From contig JAGWNV010000051.1 of assembly GCA_028872975.1 (NCBI GenBank), positions 1 to 11,770 on the forward strand: a stretch of DNA of 11,770 nucleotides. Reading direction: 5' to 3'. Shown piece after piece: positions 6,302-11,770 of the stretch (position 1 is its first letter; every line of letters begins with the position of its first letter). A model generated the notes under the pieces. It made no database searches and had not been told where the DNA came from. It worked only from the letters and a program-made list of their open reading frames with translations. The stretch comes from Acidobacteriota bacterium. GTDB taxonomy: Bacteria > Actinomycetota > Acidimicrobiia > Acidimicrobiales > UBA8190. The translations under genes were made by a program, and so were the position numbers.

Positions 6302-6721
6302 GTGCCGCGGCCCGAGGACCTCCTGCCGCACCGGCCGCCCTTCCTCCTCCTCGACGAGATCGTCGACCTGGAGCCCGGCCAGCGGGCCACGGGCCGGTGG
6401 CACCTCACCGGTGACGAGGCCTTCTTCGGTGGCCACTTCCCGGGCCGGCCGACTCTGCCCGGGGTGCTCATGGTGGAGTCCCTCGCCCAGCTGGGCGGCG
6501 CCGCCGTCCTGGCCGACGGCCGGTACGCGGGCCAGCTGCCCCTCTTCGGCGGCCTCGACCGGGCCCGGTTCCGGAGGCAGGTCGTGCCGGGCGAGGTCCT
6601 CGACCTCGAGGTGGAACTCGGCCGGCTGTCGGCCCGGTCGGGCACCGGCCGGGGCCGGGCCAGCGTGGGGGGCGCCACCGCCTGCGAAGCCGACCTGCTG
6701 TTCGTCATCGTCGACGGCTGA
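6302..6721 (+). CDS. fabZ: FabZ-type (3R)-3-hydroxyacyl-ACP dehydratase
   Basis: The 139-residue length is normal for FabZ. The hotdog-fold signature runs LLPHRPPFLLLDEI (7-20), then GGHFPGRPTLPGVLMVES (43-60), containing catalytic His45 and Glu59 on the central helix, then LAQLGG. The second half has the usual F-RR-xVVPGE strand (90-98) and an A-C-EADLLF end. The expected reaction is dehydration of 3-hydroxyacyl-ACP to trans-2-enoyl-ACP in type II fatty acid synthesis, in the cytoplasm. No other fatty-acid genes are in the window, so a role for a specialised acyl chain cannot be excluded. GTG 6302 is chosen because the protein begins two residues before the conserved PEDLLPHR and a leaderless -10 box is correctly placed. 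The gene stands alone; the next gene has its own ribosome binding site 60 bases on. Confidence 0.85.
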   Translation: MPRPEDLLPHRPPFLLLDEIVDLEPGQRATGRWHLTGDEAFFGGHFPGRPTLPGVLMVESLAQLGGAAVLADGRYAGQLPLFGGLDRARFRRQVVPGEVLDLEVELGRLSARSGTGRGRASVGGATACEADLLFVIVDG

Positions 6722-6780
6722 CGAGCGAACCGGGGGCCGCGGAGCGGGCGAGGAAACGCCGGGGGCAGAGTGGAGGGGGA

Positions 6781-6787
6781 GGAGGAG
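6781..6787 (+). promoter_or_regulatory. Ribosome binding site for the exonuclease III gene
   Basis: GGAGGAG, preceded by further GGAGGGGG, ends 5 bases before ATG 6793. It is the strongest Shine-Dalgarno region in the window, and the gene is clearly leadered, unlike several neighbours. It fixes the start. Confidence 0.75.
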
Positions 6788-6792
6788 CACGC

Positions 6793-7563
6793 ATGCGGAT
6801 CGCCACCTGGAACGTCAACTCCCTGACGGCCCGGCTCGCCCGGGTCGAGGAGTGGCTCGAGTACGCCCGGCCCGACGTCCTGTGCATGCAGGAGACGAAG
6901 GTCTCCGACGGCGCCTTCCCCTCCCTGCCCCTCTCCGCTCTCGGCTACGAGACCGTGAGCAACGGCGAAGGCCGGTGGAACGGGGTGGCCATCGCCAGCC
7001 GGGTCGGCGCCGAGGACGTCCAGCGGGGCTTCGGCACCGGGGCCGACGAGCAAGGAGCCCGGTTGGTGGCCGCCACATGCGGCGGGGTCAGGGTGCACAG
7101 CGTCTACGTGCCCAACGGCCGGGCCGTGGGGAGCGAGCACTACGAGGCCAAGCTCGCCTGGCTGGCGGAGCTGCGGGCGTTCCTCGACCGCACCTGTCGT
7201 CCCGCCGACCCCGTCGTGGTGGCCGGCGACTTCAACGTGGCGCCCGACGACCGCGACGTCTGGGACCCGGCCGAGGTGAGCGGGGCCACCCATGTGACCG
7301 AGCCCGAGCGGGCCGCCCTGGGTGCCATCGAGCAGTGGGGGCTCGCCGACGCCTTCCGGCTCCTCTACGACCAGGATCAGCTCTACTCCTGGTGGGACTA
7401 CCGGGCCGGAAACTTCCACAAGCACAAGGGCATGCGCATCGACCTGCTCCTCGTGAGCAAGCCGCTGGCCGACCGCTGTCGCTACGCCCTCATCGACCGC
7501 AACGCCCGCAAGGGCCGCCAGCCCTCGGACCACGCGCCGGTCTTCGTCGACCTCGACGACTGA
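6793..7563 (+). CDS. xth: Exonuclease III / AP endonuclease family protein
   Basis: The 256-residue protein matches the ExoIII branch of the endonuclease/exonuclease/phosphatase fold. It begins MRIATWNVNSL (Asn7), followed by CMQETK with metal ligand Glu34, VYVPNG (Tyr105), the catalytic GDFNVAP loop (Asp146, Asn148), the WWDYRAGNF and RID segment (Asp217), and the C-terminal SDHAPV with Asp246-His247. All expected catalytic residues are visible and the length is typical. It should cleave DNA 5' of abasic sites and trim 3' blocked ends in base-excision repair. The start ATG has a strong ribosome binding site. Its stop lies 12 bases from the stop of the convergent helicase gene, so transcripts probably overlap. 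Which paralogue it is (XthA or an Exo-type relative) cannot be decided here. Confidence 0.9.
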   Translation: MRIATWNVNSLTARLARVEEWLEYARPDVLCMQETKVSDGAFPSLPLSALGYETVSNGEGRWNGVAIASRVGAEDVQRGFGTGADEQGARLVAATCGGVRVHSVYVPNGRAVGSEHYEAKLAWLAELRAFLDRTCRPADPVVVAGDFNVAPDDRDVWDPAEVSGATHVTEPERAALGAIEQWGLADAFRLLYDQDQLYSWWDYRAGNFHKHKGMRIDLLLVSKPLADRCRYALIDRNARKGRQPSDHAPVFVDLDD

Positions 7564-7575
7564 TCGACGCCGGGG

Positions 7576-9375
7576 CTACGAGGCGCGGCCGGCGGCGGCC
7601 AGGCGGTCCCGCAGGTCGGCGAGCCGCCCGAGGGCCCGGCCGGGATCGAGGGGCTCGGACTCCGCCCCGGCGGACCGGATCCCCTCGAGATAGGGCGAGG
7701 GGGTCCGGAGCCGGTCGGGGGTGGCAGCCGACCGGGTCGCCCAGGAGCACCACAGATGGCGCTCGGCGCGACTGAGGGCGACGTAGAGAAGGCGCCGCTC
7801 CTCGGCCAGGGCGCCGGCGGTGGTGGCGAAGGCGATGGGGACGGTCCCGGCCTCGAGACCCACGACGGCGACGGCCGGCCACTGGAGCCCCTTGGCCCGG
7901 TGGAAGGTGGCGAGCTCGACGCCGTCGCGGCCGCCCTCCTCGAGCTGCGCCATCCGGCTCGCCGCCAGCCAGTCCAGGAAGGCCCCGACGGAGGGGCTCG
8001 GGACGTCGGCCGCGCAGTCCTCGGCGAGCTGGGTGAACAGCGCCAGCGCCCCTTCGGTGTCGGCCACCTCTTCGGCGGCGAGGTCCACGAGCCCGGGCCG
8101 GACCCCCTGGTCCCGGGGCAGGCGCCGCAGCCGCCCGAGGAGCTCGTCGACGCCTTCGGTCCGTCCCCGGGTGCCCGGTCGCCGGACCGGGATGCCGGCT
8201 GCGCCCAGAGCATCGGCGACCGGCTCGAGCCGGGCGTGGGTCCGCGCCAGGACGGCGAGGTGGCGCCAGGGCTGACCGGGGCGCCGGACGCCGCGCAGCC
8301 ACCGGCACAGCGCGGCGGCCTCGGCCACCTCGTCCTCGAATCCGCCGAGCACCGGCGGTGGCCCGTCGTCGGACACCACCGGCGGCCCCGACGGTACCTC
8401 GGCGCGGGCGCCGTCTTCGCCCCCGTCGCCCCCCTGTCGGAGCCCGGCGGTGGCGGCCGCCACGATCTGGGGCGTGGACCGGTGGTTGGCGTCGAGCTCG
8501 AGGACGGCCGTGCCCGGGACCAGCGCCGGCAGCCGATGCAGGAGTGTGGGGTCCGAGCCGTTCCACGCGTAGATGGCCTGACGGGGGTCGCCGACCACGC
8601 AGAGGTCGGGACGGCCGGCGCGCCAGGCCTCGAGCAGCCGCCACTGCGCCGGGTTCACGTCCTGGAACTCGTCGACGAAGAGATGGCGGACCCGCCAGCG
8701 GGCCGCCTCGGCGGCAGCGCCCGACGACTCGAGCAGCTCGGCGGCACGAGCGAGGAGGTCGTCGAGGTCGACGACGCCTCGCCGGCGCTTCTCCTCCTCG
8801 TAGCGCGCCAGCAGGTCGGCCACGCGGGCCGCCGCCATGGTGCCGCCGTGCCGGCGGGCCTCGGCGGCGGCGGACGGGTAGTCCCCCGGCGCCACCAGCC
8901 GGGCCCGGGACCAGGAGAGCTCCGTGGCGAGCGCCCGCAGCAGGGCCCGGTCGACCTCGCCGTCGGAGGAGGTCTCGGCGAGGAGGCGGCGCAGGACCGG
9001 CTGGGGGTCGTGGAGGAGCGCGGGGGGCCGGGCACCGGTGTCCGCCCAGTGGCGGCGGAGTTCCGCGTAGGCGGCGGCGTGGATGGTCGACGCCGTGACC
9101 CCCTCGACACCGAGGCGGCGGAGCCGCACCCGCAGCTCGTGAGCGGCCTTCCGGGTGAAGGTCACGACGAGGGTGTGGTCGGGGGCTGCCGACCCGCCGT
9201 GGACGCGCCAGGCGACCCGGCGGGTGAGCACGGTGGTCTTGCCCGAACCGGCCCCGGCGACGACGCAGAGGAGGGGGGCGTCGCTCGTCACCGCGGCCCG
9301 CTGCCGCTCGCTCAGGCCGGCGAGGAGGGCCTCGGGGACCGCCGGGGGGCACACCTCGGCCGCGGCGGGGGACAC
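7576..9375 (-). CDS. Compact UvrD/Rep-family (SF1A) DNA helicase
   Basis: The 599-residue protein has all core SF1A motifs: Q-like LSERQRAAV (21-29), Walker A GAGSGKTT (41-48), Ia VTFTRKAAHELR (71-82), STIHA (97-101), Walker B VDEFQD (234-239), III VVGDPRQAIYAWNG (260-273), IV DANHRS (295-300), IVa AVLARTHARL (374-383), V TFHRAKGLQW (490-499) and VI LLYVALSRAERHL (529-541). It is expected to unwind DNA 3'-5' with ATP in repair or replication restart. Only about 80 residues (401-480) lie where family members usually carry most of domain 2B, and there is no HRDC or other C-terminal domain. It resembles a trimmed actinobacterial UvrD2-type protein. The start is GTG at 9375-9373, seven bases after a TACGGT -10 box. 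The frame stays open far upstream, but that extension has no family similarity and overlaps the divergent hydrolase gene. Confidence 0.85.
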   Translation of the reverse strand: MSPAAAEVCPPAVPEALLAGLSERQRAAVTSDAPLLCVVAGAGSGKTTVLTRRVAWRVHGGSAAPDHTLVVTFTRKAAHELRVRLRRLGVEGVTASTIHAAAYAELRRHWADTGARPPALLHDPQPVLRRLLAETSSDGEVDRALLRALATELSWSRARLVAPGDYPSAAAEARRHGGTMAAARVADLLARYEEEKRRRGVVDLDDLLARAAELLESSGAAAEAARWRVRHLFVDEFQDVNPAQWRLLEAWRAGRPDLCVVGDPRQAIYAWNGSDPTLLHRLPALVPGTAVLELDANHRSTPQIVAAATAGLRQGGDGGEDGARAEVPSGPPVVSDDGPPPVLGGFEDEVAEAAALCRWLRGVRRPGQPWRHLAVLARTHARLEPVADALGAAGIPVRRPGTRGRTEGVDELLGRLRRLPRDQGVRPGLVDLAAEEVADTEGALALFTQLAEDCAADVPSPSVGAFLDWLAASRMAQLEEGGRDGVELATFHRAKGLQWPAVAVVGLEAGTVPIAFATTAGALAEERRLLYVALSRAERHLWCSWATRSAATPDRLRTPSPYLEGIRSAGAESEPLDPGRALGRLADLRDRLAAAGRAS

Positions 9376-9382
9376 GGCGGCG

Positions 9383-9388
9383 ACCGTA
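9383..9388 (-). promoter_or_regulatory. -10 box (TACGGT) for the helicase gene
   Basis: On the minus strand TACGGT is followed by seven bases and then GTG at 9375, the same leaderless arrangement as elsewhere here. There is no Shine-Dalgarno sequence before the GTG. The 81-bp divergent spacer thus holds both this box and the hydrolase box at 9443-9448. Confidence 0.5.
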
Positions 9389-9442
9389 CCGAGAGGGTGT
9401 GACGCGGCGGGGGATGGGCGAAGCCGGCCCACGGGCCCCCGG

Positions 9443-9448
9443 TACCCT
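9443..9448 (+). promoter_or_regulatory. -10 box (TACCCT) for the alpha/beta hydrolase gene
   Basis: TACCCT is followed by eight bases (gggcggtc) and GTG 9457. The same hexamer, the same spacer length and a near-identical spacer start (ggg) recur before the Mur ligase at 10275-10280. No ribosome binding site is present. Confidence 0.6.
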
Positions 9449-9456
9449 GGGCGGTC

Positions 9457-10239
9457 GTGCTGCGGTCGCTCGCCGGTGGGGCCCTCTTCGGCGAGGCCTG
9501 GGGCCAGGCCCCGGCCCGGGTCCTCGCCCTCCACGGCTGGGCCCGGTCCCACGGCGACTTCGCCGGCGTCGTCGGCCCGGCGGCCGAGGGCGGGGTCGTC
9601 GACACGGTGGCCCCCGACCTCCCCGGCTTCGGCGCCACCCCGCCGCCGCCGGGGGCCTGGGGGACGGCCGAGTACGCCGAGGCCCTCCTGGCGCTCTTCG
9701 AGGGCCCGGGGGGCACCGCCGGCGACGTCCGCTCCCCGGCGGTCGTCCTCGGCCACAGCTTCGGGGGGCGGGTGGCCGTGGCCCTGGCTGCCGCCCGTCC
9801 CGAGCTGGTGGGAGCCCTGGTGCTCACCGGGGTGCCCCTCGTGCCGAAGCCCGGCGGTCGGCGGCGGCCGCCGGCCGGCTACCGGGCGGTGCGGACCCTC
9901 CGGCGGTACGGCCTCGTCGGCGAGGCACGGCTCGAGACGGCGCGCCAGCGGTACGGGTCTCCCGACTACCGCCAGGCCGAGGGCGTGATGCGGGAGGTGC
10001 TCGTCCGGGTGGTGGGGGAGCGCTACGAGGCGGCCCTGTCGGCCCTCCGCTGCCCGGTCGAGCTGGTGTGGGCGGACGACGACGCCGAAGCGCCCCTGGC
10101 CGTGGCCGAGGCGGTGGCCGGGATGGTCCCCCAGGCGCGCCTCAGTCGGTGCGAGGGGGCCGGCCACCTCACGCCGAGGACCGTGCCCGGGGCCCTGCGG
10201 GCCGCCGTCGACCGAGCGTTGGCCCTGGTCCCCGGCTGA
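9457..10239 (+). CDS. Alpha/beta-hydrolase fold protein
   Basis: The 260-residue protein carries the full set of alpha/beta-hydrolase marks: oxyanion-loop LHGWARSHGDF (25-35), DLPGFGAT after strand 4 (54-61), nucleophile elbow GHSFGG with Ser101, an acid in WADDDAE (one of Asp207-209) and catalytic His237 in EGAGHLTP. A cap of about 60 residues (about 130-190), rich in Arg and Tyr, sits between Ser and Asp. The length is normal for a soluble esterase/lipase-like enzyme, and no signal peptide is visible. The substrate cannot be told from sequence. It starts with a leaderless GTG at 9457 and is followed 49 bases later by the Mur ligase, which has its own -10 box. The two are therefore co-directional neighbours rather than a tight operon. 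Confidence 0.85.
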   Translation: MLRSLAGGALFGEAWGQAPARVLALHGWARSHGDFAGVVGPAAEGGVVDTVAPDLPGFGATPPPPGAWGTAEYAEALLALFEGPGGTAGDVRSPAVVLGHSFGGRVAVALAAARPELVGALVLTGVPLVPKPGGRRRPPAGYRAVRTLRRYGLVGEARLETARQRYGSPDYRQAEGVMREVLVRVVGERYEAALSALRCPVELVWADDDAEAPLAVAEAVAGMVPQARLSRCEGAGHLTPRTVPGALRAAVDRALALVPG

Positions 10240-10247
10240 CCGCCGGG
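10231..10247 (+). terminator. GC hairpin enclosing the hydrolase stop codon
   Basis: CCCGGC (10231-10236) can pair with GCCGGG (10242-10247) around TGACC, so the TGA stop lies in the loop. No T-run follows. It may reduce read-through into the Mur ligase gene, or be chance pairing in GC-rich DNA. Confidence 0.25.
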
Positions 10248-10274
10248 CCCGGAGGGGTCGTGGCGACCCGCCGC

Positions 10275-10280
10275 TACCCT
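10275..10280 (+). promoter_or_regulatory. -10 box (TACCCT) for the Mur ligase gene
   Basis: TACCCT is followed by eight bases (gggacgac) and ATG 10289, with no ribosome binding site. It is identical in hexamer and spacing to the box before the hydrolase. A -35 box is not evident. Confidence 0.6.
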
Positions 10281-10288
10281 GGGACGAC

Positions 10289-11770
10289 ATGGCCGGTGGG
10301 CACCTGTTGAGCGGCGTGGCCGTCGGCGCTTGCGGCGGGGCGAGCGCCCTGGCCGGGCTCCGGTGGCTCCGGGTGGCCCAACGCGAGCACTACCTGGCCG
10401 ACGCCGCCTCCCGGTTCGCCCTGCGGTGGTGGGCCTCCTCCGCCGAGAACCTCCTCCTCGTCGCGGCGGCGGCGGTGGGGCTCGTCCTCGCCTCGCGGTG
10501 GCCAGGGGCGGCCTTCGCCACCGCCGTCGTGGTGGCGGCCGGGCCCCTCGGCCTCGGGGTCCGGGGCCGCACGGCGCCGCTCGCCTGGACCAGGCGGCTC
10601 AAGACCCTGGCCGTGGTCTGGGCCGTCCTCCAGGTCGCCGCCCTGGCCGGGGGCGTCCTCGGCGGGGTCGGCCCCGTCGTGGCCGCCGCCGCGGCGCTGG
10701 CGGTCCCCGCCTTCGTGGACGTGGCCTGCGCCCTCACCGGTCCCCTCGAGCGGCGGCTGGCCGGCCGCCACGTCCGGCGGGCCGCCGACCGGCTGGGGCG
10801 GGTCCGGCCCCGGGTGGTGGCCATCACCGGCTCCTACGGCAAGACGAGCACGAAGGGGTACGTCGCCCATCTCCTGTCGGGGTCCATGTCGGTGGTGGCC
10901 AGCCCGGCCAGCTTCAACAACCGGGCCGGCCTGGCCAGGACCGTGAACGAGCACCTGGCCGACGCCACCGACGTCCTCGTGGCCGAGATGGGCACCTATC
11001 GACGGGGGGAGATCGCCGAGCTCGTCGGCTGGATGCGGCCCGAGGTGTCGGTCATCACCGCCATCGGCCCCGTGCACCTCGAGCGGTTCGGCTCCGAGGA
11101 GGCCATCGCGGAGGCCAAGTCGGAGATCCTGGTGCCGGCCTCCACGGTGGTCCTCGTCACCGACGACCACCGCCTCGCCGCCCTGGCCGACCGGGCCGAG
11201 CTCGACGGCAAGCGGGTCTGGCGGGTGTCGGCCCGGGACCAGACCGCCGACGTCTGCGTCGAGGACACCCCGGCCGGGCTCCGGGTCTGGGTACGGGGGG
11301 AGAAGCTGGCCGAGATCTCCCTCGACGCCAGGCCCACCAACGTGGGCTGTGCCCTGGCCGTCGCCTTGGAGCTCGGGGTGGGAAGCGAGGTCCTCGCCGG
11401 CCGGCTGCCGACGGTGCCGACGGCCCCCCACCGGCTCGAGCCGGCGCCGACGGCGTCGGGACGGTGCCTCGTCCTCGACGACACCTACAACGCCAACCCC
11501 GAGGGGGCCCGGGCCGGGCTGGCCGCCCTGGCCCGTCTGGCGCCCCCCGGTGGGCGCCGGGTGGTGGTCACCCCCGGCATGGTCGAGCTCGGCACCCGCC
11601 AGCGGGAGGAGAACGGCCGGTTCGCCGCCGCCGCCGCCGGCGTGGCCACCGACCTCGTCGTGGTGGGCCGGACCAACCGGCGGGCGCTCCTTGAGGGAGC
11701 CCTCGGGGCCCGCCGGGCCCGGGAGGCGACGGCGGAGCCGGCCGGCTCCGGGCTCCGAGGGATGCGGGTG
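10289..11770 (+). CDS. MurF-like Mur ligase with N-terminal membrane domain (3' end cut by window)
   Basis: The frame is open for 494 codons to the window edge. Residues about 1-150 are hydrophobic, with likely membrane helices at about 54-70, 74-90 and 105-145 (possibly two) and a weaker one near 7-24. Then comes a Mur ligase: P-loop ITGSYGKTSTK (179-189), SFNNRAGLARTVNEHL (208-223), EMGTYRRGEIAEL (233-245), the MurF-typical ITAIGPVHLERFGS with AEAKSEI (Lys277 a candidate carbamylated Lys), HRLE (381-384), DDTYNANPEG (397-406) and TPGMVELG (428-435). MurF adds D-Ala-D-Ala to UDP-MurNAc-tripeptide with ATP; that reaction is inferred here. Ordinary MurF is soluble, so the membrane domain is unusual. 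The P-loop reads GSYGKTS rather than the common GSNGKTT. No other cell-wall gene is in the window. ATG 10289 is set by a leaderless -10 box. Confidence 0.8.
   Translation, partial: MAGGHLLSGVAVGACGGASALAGLRWLRVAQREHYLADAASRFALRWWASSAENLLLVAAAAVGLVLASRWPGAAFATAVVVAAGPLGLGVRGRTAPLAWTRRLKTLAVVWAVLQVAALAGGVLGGVGPVVAAAAALAVPAFVDVACALTGPLERRLAGRHVRRAADRLGRVRPRVVAITGSYGKTSTKGYVAHLLSGSMSVVASPASFNNRAGLARTVNEHLADATDVLVAEMGTYRRGEIAELVGWMRPEVSVITAIGPVHLERFGSEEAIAEAKSEILVPASTVVLVTDDHRLAALADRAELDGKRVWRVSARDQTADVCVEDTPAGLRVWVRGEKLAEISLDARPTNVGCALAVALELGVGSEVLAGRLPTVPTAPHRLEPAPTASGRCLVLDDTYNANPEGARAGLAALARLAPPGGRRVVVTPGMVELGTRQREENGRFAAAAAGVATDLVVVGRTNRRALLEGALGARRAREATAEPAGSGLRGMRV

Noticed and set aside
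9426..9437. GGCCC-AC-GGGCC just upstream of the hydrolase -10 box as an operator.
   Set aside because: Five-base all-GC arms are expected often by chance in DNA of this composition, and nothing else supports it.
9376..10290. Upstream extension of the helicase reading frame by about 305 codons.
   Set aside because: It would run through the whole divergent hydrolase gene, which has a complete catalytic triad, and a leaderless -10 box fixes the helicase start at 9375.

Overview
The window is a very GC-rich bacterial chromosome segment. Several genes appear to be read from leaderless promoters: a TAnnnT -10 box sits 6-8 bases before a GTG or ATG, with no ribosome binding site between. Together with strongly GC-biased third codon positions and the kinds of proteins encoded, this suggests an actinobacterium, possibly of the Acidimicrobiia type. 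The class is inference from protein style, not from a marker gene. I see no mobile element, CRISPR array, tRNA or rRNA.

Layout from left to right. (1) Positions 1-140, minus strand: the 5' end of a probable M20-family metallopeptidase. (2) A 79-bp divergent spacer with a perfect 13-bp inverted repeat. (3) 220-1797, plus: a three-part protein with an NYN/Zc3h12a-like RNase domain, an S1 RNA-binding domain and a long Lys/Ala tail resembling histone H1. (4) A 276-bp non-coding stretch with two short palindromes. (5) 2074-6259, plus: three translationally coupled genes encoding minor type IV pilins in the order PilV-like, PilW-like, PilX-like. Each has one N-terminal membrane helix and a secreted part with an even number of cysteines. 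(6) 6302-6721: a FabZ-type hotdog dehydratase. (7) 6793-7563: an exonuclease III family AP endonuclease. (8) 7576-9375, minus: a short UvrD/Rep-family helicase, convergent with (7). (9) 9457-10239, plus: an alpha/beta hydrolase, divergent from the helicase. (10) 10289 to the right edge: a MurF-like Mur ligase with an N-terminal membrane domain, cut by the window end.

The only clear functional unit is the pilin cassette. Its order matches the pilV-pilW-pilX part of proteobacterial minor pilin operons, where the products prime the pilus and form its tip. The motor ATPases, prepilin peptidase and major pilin are not in the window. The exonuclease III and UvrD-like genes are both DNA-repair types but stand in opposite orientation. 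I found no clearly new multi-gene system. The most unusual single item is the NYN-S1-basic-tail protein, followed by the membrane-anchored Mur ligase, the compact helicase and the repeated leaderless promoter geometry.
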